Position numbers and translations under genes: made by a program
The notes under the pieces: model-generated
Database searches by the model: none
The model's input: only the letters and a program-made list of their open reading frames with translations
Told to the model about the DNA's origin: nothing
Shown here: positions 48,301-59,475 of the stretch, piece by piece
Layout of the letters: every line of letters starts with the position of its first letter
Numbering within the stretch: the first letter of the stretch is position 1
Assembly: GCA_030704615.1 (NCBI GenBank)
Contig: CM060732.1
Coordinates: forward strand, 37,057,053-37,121,052
DNA: 64,000 bases
Direction: 5' to 3'
From: Takakia lepidozioides
Taxonomy: Eukaryota; Streptophyta; Takakiopsida; Takakiales; Takakiaceae

Positions 48301-49215
48301 GAAGTAAGAAGTGACAACAAAAGTAGGAGGAGACCAAGATTTGTGGAACAAGAATTGGCTCCTTTGTTAACGGATGCAGGTACGCTTCTAATCACAAGCT
48401 ATGGAGAGTGCTTATGACTGAACAACCCCATGTGAGAGTATCTAATCAATAGCATGTGGAAAACTGCAATAGTGCTGTAGGTCTACTCTGGCTATGTCTA
48501 ATCTCATGGCCATGGCTTGGAATACTACTGTTAACCAAGGATGATATTGTGTGATATTGAATCGCAGCATATTCTTCTACTCTGAACTCATTCATTGGAC
48601 AGATCTTGTTCACTCGTTTATAGTAGTTTAGAATTGCCAACCATGAATTGAAACTCTTAATCTGAACAAGTAAGATCTCATTGATTGCCTTTCACAAGGA
48701 TCTTACTACTTTGCTGTGTGGTTTAATAAAGAAGGTTCATGCTGAAGAGTGATGATGCAAAGATTGAGTTGTTGGCAGGTGTGGTGTATACTCATCGGAA
48801 CGAGGAGGTGGTTAACATTGGAGCACTGCCAAGCAGGCGTCTGAAATCCAAGGGTACTGAACTTTCCGCGGTTGAGAATACCTCCAAGAAACAGCGGGTT
48901 CAACTACCCAAAGCCCTTCTGGGGAGCCCAAAAGTAGGCAACACTGGTCCTTCAGGTAGGAAGAAGGCTGTACCAAAGGGGACGAAAAAGGGGATTGGGC
49001 AACCAAAAAGTGCTTTGCCTGTTGTTCTACAACAAACAGCAGATGGAGCAAGAAGGGGAGAAACTGGAGACGTGCCTGCCCTGGATAAGAGCAGGCGGTT
49101 TGAAGAGCTTGCCAAGTTCAAAGGTATGGATGCGACAACATTCAGCAAGTGGCTGCTATTGATCACTTCTGAACAACGAGCACAGTTGCTCTCTGATTTT
49201 AAGGAAAGACAATAA
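42335..49215 (+). CDS. SWI2: SWI2/CHR9-type Snf2-family ATPase (ERCC6L2-like)
   Basis: Nuclear Snf2-family DNA translocase of the Rad54/ERCC6-like branch; family members act in DNA-damage response. Nine exons: 42335-42918, 43145-43436, 43732-44076, 44580-44909, 45192-45439, 46898-47024, 47308-47583, 48016-48379, 48779-49215. All phases join, giving 1000 aa. Seen in order: LLAHQREGIKFLYTLYREN; Walker A split over an intron as GDDM/GLGKTIQS; ILCPTSVIRNWEQEF; DEAH box in VIVDEAHRLKNEKSKLYQ; GLTGTIMQN; a Cys/His-rich insert (CSCGSHLSRVECCHRIACDG, CEYCPFCLVLPCLTKLQQ) typical of this subfamily; helicase C motifs LLFSYSVKMLDILEKFL, STKAGGLGLNLVSANRVVIF and AQDRSFRYGQRRHV; and a C-terminal segment FEELAKFKGMDATTFSKWLL. 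No key residue is missing. Confidence 0.95.
45920..45985 (-). other. Possible tRNA-like/SINE relic in a SWI2 intron
   Basis: On the minus strand a GGTGGGTGCGGACCCC (B-box-like) precedes GGAGGGTTAGTTCCCCACGG. The B-box part resembles GGTGGGTGCGAACCCC at about 49665 in plus orientation. No convincing A box was found, so this is weak. Confidence 0.25.
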
Positions 49216-49625
49216 GGACTGCATCTCAATTAAATTGTCGACTGTACATATTTGAGAAACGTCACTTCATGAGATATCCCCACATCCTGCACCGGTCACA
49301 GATATGTAAGGCTAGGATTCATCAGACTGTTTCCATTCATTTGCAATGGGGTTGTACATTAATGGACGTCACAGTGCCATTTTGTAATCTAGTAATTGCA
49401 AGGCAACTTGCCTTCTGCTTATGTTCAATGCTGTGGATTCTGGGAAAGGTGTCATGAAAGTATTAAAAGTGTTGCTCAGCATCTTGATGGTCAATTATTG
49501 ACAGTAGGAAGCACCATCAGTGTGGCTTGACGTCACCTTCAGCCAGGCTGTCTTGTTCTCATGGAGCAGCTAAGTTCACGCTTCTGTTGTGTTTAGATGT
49601 CCTTTATAAACTCTCTCTCTCTCTC

Positions 49626-49700
49626 CATGTAGCTGAGCTGGGGGGATAAGCTAAACCCTGGTGGGTGCGAACCCCTGGTGGGCCTGTAACGATGTTGTAT
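49626..49700 (+). other. tRNA-like relic with A- and B-box-like motifs (possible SINE head)
   Basis: TAGCTGAGCTGGGGGG (A-box-like) is followed about 30 bp later by GGTGGGTGCGAACCCC (B-box-like). It does not fold into an intact tRNA by eye, and no anticodon arm could be assigned. A SINE head or old tRNA pseudogene are the options. Confidence 0.35.
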
Positions 49701-49979
49701 CCACAGCTGGTCTGTCTAGGGTTGAAATCTTTCTTTTCAGCAAACCATGTCATGAGAGCAATACTAGGATACTAGGATGTATGTGTAAGTCAGCAAACAC
49801 GAACAAAGGCACTAGTGTACCTGACGTTTAATACCATGCAAGTGGCGGGCTCTTTGTGATTCCATCAATCATGCAAGTAGCTTTGGAGGTTAGCAGTAGA
49901 TCTGTGAAAGCACAAGAGGTTCCAAAACTGCAGAGTAGATGAGAAAGCAAGAGAATTTACTCATGCGCAGAGTTGTGGC

Positions 49980-50290
49980 CATAGACTCTACGCCCAGACA
50001 CGAGGAAACAGACACTACCTTTTCGAGTGGCACACTGCGCTGGTAGGACTTACCTTGCTATGAACAAGTTTGGGCTTTCAAGATATCTTCTAGAAAGCCC
50101 TTTACAGAAGCATCTATTTGCTGTGTGTGAGCTGCCCTGCAATTCGAGCCCAGGGCTTTAGGTTCAGCCTCAAGATCATCAAAGTTGGCAAACAGAGGTG
50201 CAGGAACAATGTTCTTCATGTTCCTCTCTGCATCTGTTTGTTGTTCAAAGGTAGGATCCCTACGTCCCTAGTCCCTACCTAATTTCAGAA
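49980..50290 (+). repeat. Dispersed repeat, copy 2
   Basis: Partner of the repeat at 39340-39840; the shared segments occur in the same order and orientation. See that entry for the motifs. Confidence 0.6.
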
Positions 50291-50430
50291 ACAGGAGAGA
50301 AACACTTTGTGGTCTATCTGTACAGGGCCCCGCATTACACAGCTTCAATCCTAAGATTTGGGGTAGTTAGGTACTCATCCACATCAGCGTGATCACGTAG
50401 CCAACGTGGAGAATCGTTTGAAGCCAAATC

Positions 50431-53400
50431 GCAATGCCAAGCATTGGATGGGGCCCTGGAGCGTGGACCCCCCGCCATCCCACGCCCACCCCCCTCCATC
50501 GCCCGCAAAGCGCGCTGCCGCGCGGCACGCCCTCCTGCGCCTCATGTTCCCGCTGCCTCCCGCATCCCCATCCTACCCTCATGCATGGCATAGCCCATGC
50601 ATGCCATTGCATGTAAAATGATGAGGGTAGGTGGAGAATACACGTATCAGCTCTTGCTTTCGTTGCTTGGCATACCGTGTCCTGTTGTGCACGACGATTT
50701 TGTGGGCAGCAGTGGGCAATCCTGCTACGATTGAGGATGTGGTCGCTGTGTTCAGAGGTTGCAACGCTTGCGCTCCAAACGTTTCTTGCGTGCAGGTCAT
50801 TATTATCGCTCCAAAACGATCGACTTTGTCGTTTGTCTTCTCCGGATCTTCATTCTACTCTTCCTCCAAGTTGTACTTTGTGGATGAGTGAGTTATGCAA
50901 TGAGCATTTGAAACCCAATCGTTCTTTGTTGGTTCTTTCACATATATTGAATGCGTAGGTTCACAAATCTGCATATTGTGACTCAGGTCTCCTTTTCTCA
51001 CTATAGTAGTTAGCAAAGTGCAAAAATGGGCCTGTTTTGCTAGTTTTGGGCACTTCATGCAAGCTTTTACATGGAGCTAAAGTGAAGAGTGGGTTTCATA
51101 TGGAGCTAAGGTGAAGAGTTTGTTATTTTGCTAATACTTTCGGGACCTGGGGAGACTGGTAAGGCATAAAGCTGCCGACTTTGCAATTTTTGATTCATGT
51201 TGTATTACAAAGAATTGAAGGTGACCTCGGGCATCACTTTCCATAAGTCAATAGCTCGCTCCAGGGATGTGTACATATGTTCTATTGTTTTTTTTCCTTC
51301 CATAACAACTTAGGTTACTACTTTGGTCCATGATCACTCTCCATATTGACATATTTCATATTATATGCAGTCCATTCATGATGTTTTGGGGTTTAGGGTT
51401 TAGGATAAATGACATGCACACCATTGTCAGAGGTTTAGGGTTGGGTTCAGTTGCAGCTATGCATACAATTACAGTTCGCATCATTTATACCTTGCTGTGG
51501 ATTTATGCTAGGCATTGGCTGTGTAGGTTTTCACGCTGCTACAAGTGCTGGCAGACGTAGCTATCACGACGAAGGAGAGCAAAATGATAGAGAACCGGAG
51601 GGAATACTGATGAATACGAGTCCCTCATATGCGAGGCTACACAAGGGCAAGGGTCCATGAACCTGGTGCGTCAAAGCTGAAAAACTCTGTTAAACTCTGT
51701 TAAAGAAGATGATTCAAACATATGAAGCTGAAAAACTAGCTACATTTTTAAAAAGCTGCTAGAAGATATTAGCCACTTGCTTGAGCTTCCTGTGAATCAC
51801 TGGCAAAAGAAAGACACAACCCCAAAGACAACAAATGATCTGTTCATACAAACTATGTGCGCTCCCATTCTTAATTAAATGTACAATTGATTTGTGTCTC
51901 CATATGCACCATTTCCATAATGTGTTGCTGTAAACTCCATCTCATTGATTAGGCACCTATGGTCATCTACTGTCTCTCACAATCCTCCAAAGGTGCCTGC
52001 TCTCTGGCAGCCAGCCCATGGAGGTCATTGCAAGAAAATTTGGTGATTGCATTGCTGATGTAATTCCAAGATGAGCCCCATGGTCACCAGGGACCAAACT
52101 AGTAAGCCTTACAGACCAACGTGGGTAACTGATTTATGTATCACAACAATTTCCTTGCCAACTAATATAAATCCATGTTATAGATACCAACTCATTTTGA
52201 ACTCTTTGAGCCATGTTGGTGGCGTTTGGAACCAAAAGTGATAGTGCATGGTGACTTACCGCTGCCCAGAACGTGAGTGGCAACAAGGGGTCAAAGCACG
52301 ATCTTTTTCATCAAGCCAATGCTTGGACCCTTCAAACCCAGTAACAAACCAGCCCAAGGTAGGGCCAGATGGTTTCAATCACATGTGTGTTGGTTGTAGG
52401 TTTGGTACTCATTTGGGGTTCCAAAATATGAGATTTATCTGTAGGGCAGATTCCTGAAACTGTTTGAAGACATTGGCTGTTGGCATGGTGGTCATCCATG
52501 ACCCATTCCCACCAAATGTTTGCTACTGTATTCTCTATGGAATCTGGCCATATATTCTCCACGTTTCCTACAACTATCTCATGTGAGACATGAAGTCGTG
52601 AATTCTGCACATGAATTTCATGGAGGGGATCTCGGCTTGGTGAGGGTTGATGCCACAAATGGCCAACAACATGGTTGCCATTGGCAGAAGAATTGTGACG
52701 TTTGCTGCTTGGATGTCCCCAATACTCTTCCTCTGTTTGTGGGTCATCACCTCTTCTGTGCTTCACCGGTTGCAATGAATTATAAAGAGAACAGAACCTT
52801 GGATTTCGACTACTTCATTCTTACTGCAAATAGCACATTCTGCAGACAACACTCATAAGTCAACATGAGTGTACAGGCACTATATGCACATATGCCCTCA
52901 TACTTTTTGTATGTGTTTTCATTCATAGTATGATAACTTTCAATCTTCATTCATTCCCAATATACATTATGTACGGTGTGATTCATCCCAAAGTTGCAGT
53001 GGCTCTCCAACTTGCATGTAAAAGCAATCATGCATGCATCCATTCCATGATTTTATATGATGACAATCGCAAGCCCTGGAGCAGCCCCACGTATATTGTT
53101 CTTAGGCATCTTCACATCCTTATGAGGATGGAATTCCATTAGTATGCATATCATGAACACAAGCATGATATCTCAGTGGAAGCAAGGAAAACCAGACATG
53201 AGCTACCTTTTGGTCAAATAATTCAGTTGAAAACCTGTTATGGGTGCATGATACCGACAAAAAAATGGTTTTAATGTGCCAGTTGAGCCAATGCAGCAAG
53301 TCAAAGTTGAGTCCATCACCATCTCTCCCTCCCACATTGAACAATGGGGGTACGCCCACCTACTATAACTAAAGCCATCACCCTCAGTGCCATGGCAGTG

Positions 53401-53700
53401 AGGTCAGAATTTTTGAAAGAGGGCATGATGTATGCTTGGGATACCATGTAGCATGGGAAGGATGAAGGCATGTAGGGGGGATGGAGCGTGATGCCATGCA
53501 TGAGGGCGGGATGGGAGGAGGGATGGGGATGCGGGAGAGGGCTCGTCTCATGTCCTGGCGGCGGGAACATGAGGCACGGGAGGCCGCGCGGCAGCGGCCG
53601 CGCGGTGTGCGGGCGTGGGGTGGCGGGGGGTCCACGCTGGCTGAACCGGCTCCCTCGCATTCAACTCCAGAGCCCCATCTAATGCTTGGCAATGGGAATC
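50431..53700. repeat. Region bounded by long GC-rich inverted repeats
   Basis: The left arm (about 50431-50600) and right arm (about 53488-53700, reverse complement) share CCAAGCATT(G/A)GATGGGG, GCGTGGACCCCCCGCCA, CCCACGCCC, GCGCGGC, GCCTCATGTTCCCGC, CCCGCATCCCCATCC and CCCTCATGCATGGCAT in order. The 2.9-kb interior is AT-rich, with no confident transposase. It could be a foldback or Mutator-like non-autonomous element, or two opposing copies of one short GC-rich repeat. Interior sequence includes two TTTAGGG-type units near 51390, too few for a telomere. Confidence 0.6.
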
Positions 53701-53967
53701 ACACTGTTTGCATGCGCCCCCCCAAACAGATGCGGGCGCATCTCCGTCTTTTTGTGTCCCAAATTCCAATACGTACCTCATCGATCCACTGTCTGATCTA
53801 CGTCCGCAGATCGCAATGCACGTGGTAATGGTAGGAAGGAGCGAGGAATCATCGCAATCTTTAATAAGAGTTTAAGGTTGCAGATTTGGGTCTTCAGTAA
53901 TTTTAGCTGGGAGGAAGAGGACAAGAGAGAGAGAGAGAAGAGAAGGGAGGGGGAGAGGAGCAGCGAC
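53701..53967 (+). promoter_or_regulatory. Upstream region of the glutathionyl-hydroquinone reductase gene
   Basis: A G-box core CACGTG lies at 53819-53824 and a GAGAGA-rich leader at about 53925-53960. The right arm of the inverted repeat ends just upstream, so part of the promoter may derive from it. Confidence 0.4.
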
Positions 53968-56900
53968 ATGATAAGAAGGTTTGTGTGTGCGAAAACATCA
54001 ATCCCCAGCTTCTTTCACACTACATCGCTGTCCTGCAAGCTCCCCGCTTCAGCTCCTGTCGGCATCTCTGTTGCCCCAGTGATCGGACTACCTCCCAGTA
54101 GGTCGGGAAGCAGAAGCAGGCAGGGCCTGTGGCGCTTGCAACAGGCACGAGCTATGTCGCCGACAGCAATCACAGCACTACATGACATGAAGGATGGAGA
54201 ATTTAAACGCACTGAGTCTAAGTTCAGGCACTTCGTTTCTCGAGAGCCGGGCGCTGACTTTCCGCCTGAAGCCGGGCGCTATCATCTGTACATCTCCTAT
54301 GCTTGCCCCTGGGCGTCACGCTGTTATGCTTTCTTGAAGCTCAAGGGCCTGGAAGATGCTATCGGCCTCACTGTATGTTTGCCTTGATTCGTCCCCCTCC
54401 TTTCTGTGTGCAAGTTCTTTGTTTCTGGTATGCCTGGGTGATAGTATGCTTCTCATCCTTTGAGTTTGGTTTCTTCAAGTAGTTAGCTGGTATTGATGGG
54501 ATTCGGAAAAAGGAACTGGGCGGATCATCACACACAATTGATCTATGCCGCAACACTCGTGGAAGCAGAAAAATGCATTGACACTGCTCGACCATATGAT
54601 TTTTCCTCGATGATTTGTGTGACAACTGTATGCGTGTAAATGGCTGGACTTGAAGTTTTTCTCCTCTTCCTCTGTTCCTCCTCAATTCGACCATCGTTGA
54701 CATTGACTTAGATGTTGATGGTTCAAAATGCCCAGCTATTGAATCCATCTCATTTGTTCAGTCGTTGGAAACAAGAAGGCAAGCAATACCAGAGGAAGGT
54801 CATTCTTTTGTGAATGGTTTTATCCCTTGGACAGGAGCTCCAGAGCCCCGTGGCTATCGTTAAAAGGAAACCCATAGAGAAAACGCAATGACAACCTTAA
54901 AAGAATTTGAACCTGTAGGTGAGTTTCTGGGCAGTGCTGTACGACGCCCATAAATTTTCTTTCACATTTAGGCTGAACTCGAACTAGAGATCTGGAGGAT
55001 GGACTTCTAATGCGAGGTTGATCCTGAAATTCAGAAACTATTCATGACAAAATGCCTGAGGACCCCAGTGCAGAATGTGATCTGGAAAGTGAAACCACCA
55101 CTGCCTGAGAATCTTGAGTAATGAATCTAGTGACATGTGCTGTATTTTGAGCATGTGGGACTCAGTTCATGATTGCAACTGTTACTCTTGGTTTGACAAT
55201 GATGATTGGGCAGCATGCTGAATGATTCCAAAAGGGGGCCACTATAGTCTTGATGAAATTTTAGCCTGAAGTTTTGCTGTCTGTTCCATCAGTTGATTTC
55301 CAAGTCACATCCACGTGGTGGGTTCTTATTTTCCTTTCTACAGATGGTGTAATGCATGCATAACTGGCAAGAAATCCGGGCTACATGAAGTTAGCCATAC
55401 CAGCCCCATCAATAAATGAAATCGCAGGAAAACCTGGGTGTGGTTGGGCTGCCTGGTCTCTTCAACATATGAGAACAAAAGAAAGTGGCGTCTGGGCTCA
55501 CTCTGTTGCTGTCACTCCTGTTTCAGTTAAAAGCTGACTCTATTTTCACAACTTGTTGCAGGTTACAAACGCGAAGTGGGGAAAGACGAAGGAAGGTGAT
55601 GATCACCATGGATGGGTTTTTGCCACCAATGGAGATGGGGAACCAGGTGCTCAGTCAGATCCCATCAACGGAGCCAGGACAATTCGAGAACTGTATGAAA
55701 AGGCCAGCTCCGGTTATACTGGAAAATTCACAGTCCCGGTAGCTGCGTCATACATTATCCATTCTGTTTCCGACGCCGTGTTTTAAAAGATCTGATCAAT
55801 TTTGAGTCTGCCTTCTGGCTTGATTCTTCCATTGCAATTGCTTGAGGCTGTCAAATTTTGATAATTTTGGCATGACATTGTTGCTTTTCTGCTACTTTAT
55901 GCCTTGTTCTCTGTTGATCATGCTTCTCGACAGCTAAGGTCCTCTTGTTCTCATCACAATGACACTGGTGTTAAGGAAGGATGTGTTAGAGATCATGGAA
56001 AAGCAGTTGAACTAGTCCGATGCATGTTTCCTGGGAAGTCAGGTCTCTTCACCTCTTGCTAATATCCATTTGAGAATTGCCATGTGTGTTTTGCATGGTT
56101 GGACAGGTGCTTTGGGACAAGAAGACCAGCAGGATCGTAAACAATGAGAGTTCTGAGATAACAAAAATGTTAAACGTCGAGTTTAATGATGTAGCTAGGC
56201 ACCCAGAGCTCAACCTGTTTCCTCCCCATTTGCAAAGCAAGATAGATGAGATCAACGCCTTGACTTACAATGGCATCAATAATGGAGTCTATCGATGTGG
56301 CTTTGCGACCAAGCAGAAGCCTTATGAGGAGGTGGGCTGCATTTTCTCCCTGGAGAGTTTGGGTCCGTAGGAAGGTCCTTTGCAATGTGTTTCAATTATC
56401 TTATTTTTCTCGTTTTCTCTTTGTATTTCTGTGTCAGTGGTAGAGGGGGTCCAGTGGCAGTGCCAGCAGTCAGACACAATGTCAACACTCAAATCAGCCC
56501 CATACCTATCCTGCACCTGCAGACCCTGGTGTGTGCCAAAACCCACAGTCAGTTAGTCGCTGGGGACTTAAGAGCCATCATGAGCTGATCACACTTTGCC
56601 AATGGTCACAGGAAAGTAGTGCATTTCTCTCTTGAGACTCTCTTCCCAGACTTAATAAAACTATCTCCTAGGGTGGGCTTTCTACGGTCTCTATTTCTTA
56701 AAATTTTCAATTGAGATTGTTCCTATCAGCTAGTCTGTCTTTACTGCTGCTTTACTGCTTCTTTACTGTTGCTTAGGTTTCAGTCTTTCCAATTTATTGG
56801 TTTTCTTCTTTCTCGCTTCAGCTTCCCAGCCATTTGCTACCCTTTTCATTGAAAGAAGCTGCTGGCCTTATGAAGGGCTGATCTGGAATGGCAGGCATTC

Positions 56901-57628
56901 CATGAGTTGTTTGATGCACTGGACAAGTGTGAGGAGATCCTATCCAAGCAGCGGTATCTTACTGGAAATTTGTTGACAGAGGCTGACATTCGTCTCTTTG
57001 TGACTCTCATCCGATTTGATGAGGTAGTTCTAATCCTGAATTCTCTTTCCATGTTTTTCAGTAGTGGTGGTTTCAGTCAAGAGACTATATTCTGGCCTTA
57101 GGGATCGACTCACTTCTCCCTCTTGCCCTCCCTATACTCTATACACTCTGACTCGTCCACCTTCCCAACAGAAGGCAGTAGCCTTCGGGGTGAAGAGACG
57201 CCATAATTTACGCTCGCTTCGGAAGACCAACTTTTTTTTTTCGCTCTAACTGGAAAGGGAAAGGTTGGCCACATGTTTTGCAAGGTGGTACCGCTCTTGA
57301 AGACAATGTCATTGCTGAGGGGTATATATCTTTTTGTCTCCTGTTATTACGTGTTTTTGCATTCAGGACAATTTACATGTCAACTTTTCGTGCACAGGTG
57401 TATTTCGTGTATTTCAAATGCAACAAGAGGCTAATAAGGGAATATCCCAATTTGTTCAACTATACCAAAGACATCTACCAGACTTCAGGTGTTGCTGACA
57501 CTGTCAACATGGCCCATATAAAACAGCACTATTATGCGAGTCATCCTACACTCAACACATATGGAATTATTCCTGTTGGGCAGACGTTGGACTATTCAAC
57601 AAAGCATGATCGTAACAGGTTCAACTAA
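53968..57628 (+). CDS. Glutathionyl-hydroquinone reductase (xi-class glutathione transferase, ECM4/YqjG type)
   Basis: The enzyme uses glutathione to reduce glutathionyl-hydroquinones back to hydroquinones. Five exons, 53968-54372, 55562-55738, 56107-56331, 56895-57023 and 57398-57628, join in phase to 388 aa. The catalytic Cys is Cys113 in [17 protein letters not shown]. Family-typical segments follow: [87 protein letters not shown], and [11 protein letters not shown] near the end. The first about 62 residues are Ser/Arg-rich, lack acidic residues and look like a plastid transit peptide; an internal Met at 54154 (MSPTAIT) would give a cytosolic form. Intron 4 holds a SINE-like insertion. Confidence 0.95.
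57100..57240 (+). mobile_element. SINE-like element in intron 4 of the GST gene
   Basis: Motifs in order: GGGATCGACTC (B-box-like, 57101), TCCACCTTCCC, GAAGGCAGTAGCC, GGGGTGAAGAGACGCCATAA, TTTACGCTCGCTTCGGAAG, then a T-rich end. It is a plus-strand copy of the family at 11285-11430. The A box was not found. Confidence 0.6.
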
Positions 57629-58223
57629 GTTACAACGTTGGAGGTGCAGGGCGATTGGTGTCAGATTTGTAGCCTTCACTTTTCCTTGTTGTGAAGGAGA
57701 TATGTACATCTGCAGGTAGTTTGATGGGTTTATTTGACGCATGAGCACATGGGGAACCCTATGCTGCAAGTGATCTATAGATATGCTGTATCTATACTTC
57801 TAGTAGAGTGCCTCAGTGTCAAAACTGTGTGAAGTCAAATATTGCTTCTGTAAAGCCATACGGATGCATTTTGTCAATGGACTTTAATGTGTCAAGCACA
57901 TCTGGGATTCTCTACCAGGTGATGACTCCCCTTGTGTGTTTTCGTCACCTGCATTGCATCTGCAACTAGGTGATATGTGATGGGTAGTCTGAGGAGCGAT
58001 ACATAGTGACATTTACCTATAGTTATGAATCTTGTTTTCTCCACATGATTTCTCATTAAGCATTTCAACTTAGGATCAATCTGCTAAGCATGCAAACACC
58101 TCCGAATGTGTTTGGCATTGTCTCAAACTTGTGAAGGGTGGTACATTGGTAGAAAGACGATTCAAATGCTTCCCTCAGTGCAGAAGATACCCTGAATGTC
58201 CGGATGGGGCCAGCTATCACAAT
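57629..58223. other. 3' flank of the GST gene
   Basis: No gene seen; presumably the 3' UTR followed by spacer. A frame at 58131-58376 runs into the tandem unit and shows no domain. Confidence 0.4.
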
Positions 58224-58344
58224 GAAGAATCCAAAGGAGTATGTCTTTTATTAGAAACACTAAGCAAGTTTGATGCTGGAGCTACAAAAGAGAGACTAGT
58301 TTGCATTCCACTCAATGTAAGCGGCATGTGTTCTGAAGCAGGTG

Positions 58345-58446
58345 CGATCTTACATTCTGTCCATCAGATCAGGTAAGTAAAGTTGTTACGAAGGTCGATC
58401 TTACATTCTGTCCATGGGATCAGGTAAGTAAAGTTTGTGACAAAGG
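58345..58446. repeat. 51-bp tandem repeat in unit 1
   Basis: CGATCTTACATTCTGTCCAT starts at 58345 and again at 58396, each followed by a GATCAGGTAAGTAAAGTT tract. Unit 2 has only one copy (near 60750), which places the duplication in unit 1 alone. Confidence 0.85.
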
Positions 58447-58468
58447 TTGAAGACACAGAGCCACTGGT

Positions 58469-58957
58469 TTAAAGCCGTGTCAATGACAGACTGCTCATGT
58501 ATTGGTGATCTGAGGTCGTAACTATCTTGCATTTGTAGAACCCTGAGGGGTAACTTATAATCTTCTCAATTGCTACTGCCTCAGAGATGTCACTGGACTG
58601 TTGGGCGGCTCCTAATATTCTGCGGGTCGCAGTAAAACTCTTCAGCCAGTACACACTGGGGACTTTCTCCAACTCCAGGGAGTAGAGATGTCCGCCTATT
58701 GACTCCAACTCCCTGCAATACAGCTGTGGAATCTGAGGACCGAAAATCAGACGGGGCCTTCTCCCTGTGGTGGCGTACTCCCTGACAGTCAGCTCCATCT
58801 TCTCCTTGCTAACCACCATTTGCTTGGGAAGCCATTCGGAAACTATGTACCTCAGGACATTCATGCTGGCTCCGGACATGAAGGGACGATCTCCGTCGAT
58901 CAGCAGTGGAAGCAAATCGTGGGAGCAATCAGAAAACTGCACACAGGCAAATGCCAT
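58469..58957 (-). CDS. Hypothetical protein (last exon?) of tandem unit 1
   Basis: I do not recognise the family. The minus-strand frame of 162 codons starts MAFACVQFSDCSHDLLPLL and includes SMNVLRYIVSEWLPKQMVVS, PQLYCRELESIGGHLYSLEL and SVYWLKSFTATRRILGAAQQ. It is about 90% identical to the frame in unit 2 (61312-60821). The only indel between them is a multiple of three (near 58755), which suggests past selection for coding. No membrane segment or known motif is seen. Upstream exons may exist at higher coordinates but could not be placed. Confidence 0.5.
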   Translation of the reverse strand: MAFACVQFSDCSHDLLPLLIDGDRPFMSGASMNVLRYIVSEWLPKQMVVSKEKMELTVREYATTGRRPRLIFGPQIPQLYCRELESIGGHLYSLELEKVPSVYWLKSFTATRRILGAAQQSSDISEAVAIEKIISYPSGFYKCKIVTTSDHQYMSSLSLTRL

Positions 58958-58989
58958 TGGTGGGTGATCAACAACAGGATGAGCAAAGC

Positions 58990-59475
58990 AATCATACAGT
59001 CAGCTGTGCAAGAAAGAATTCGTCTTAGCGCTGAAATGCGTAATGCTTTGCGAGCTCGCATGTAAGCATGACTGCCAACAGGAGTTGGTGGACACGAGAA
59101 ACCAGAGGTCGCAGAGCAAATTCCTTCGAACAGGTACATGCCAAGCACGTAAGCAATATCAAACGCACTTCAAATGTTCCAGCCACACCCACAGAATCAG
59201 AAAAACTCAGAAGCTGGCTTTGAGACAGATGCAGCACAGCAGCACAATCCTACAGTCAGCTGTGAGAAAGAATTCGTCTTAGCGCTGAAATGCGTAATGC
59301 TTTGCGAGCTCGCATGTAAGCATGACTGCCAACAGGAGTTGGTGGACACGAGAAACCAGAGGTCGCAGAGCAAACTCCTTCGAACAGGTACATGCCAAGC
59401 ACGTAAGCAATATCAAACGCACTTCAAATGTTCCAGTCACACCCACAGAATCAGAAAAACTCAGAAGCTGGCCAC
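58990..59475. repeat. 254-bp tandem duplication inside unit 1
   Basis: Copies at about 58990-59219 and 59244-59475 share AATTCGTCTTAGCGCTGAAA, GTTGGTGGACACGAGAAACC, AGGTACATGCCAAGCACGTA and CACCCACAGAATCAGAAAAA. Identity is very high, indicating a recent event. Unit 2 has a single copy (61330-61575). Confidence 0.9.

Larger units (their letters stand above)
49216..50400. other. Intergenic region downstream of SWI2
   Basis: Holds the SWI2 3' UTR, a CT microsatellite at about 49610-49624, a tRNA-like relic and copy 2 of a dispersed repeat. No gene seen. Confidence 0.4.

Noticed and set aside
50406-50621. Pro/His-rich small protein in the left inverted-repeat arm
   Set aside because: The open frames arise from GC-rich low-complexity sequence and are open in several frames in both arms.
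51390-51445. Interstitial telomere (TTTAGGG)n
   Set aside because: Only two or three imperfect units (GGTTTAGGGTTTAGGAT and one more); within chance for plant sequence.
52332-52775. 147-codon minus-strand frame inside the inverted-repeat region as a transposase
   Set aside because: No DDE/DDD or zinc-finger motif could be seen, and the opposite strand is equally open; not supportable as transposase.
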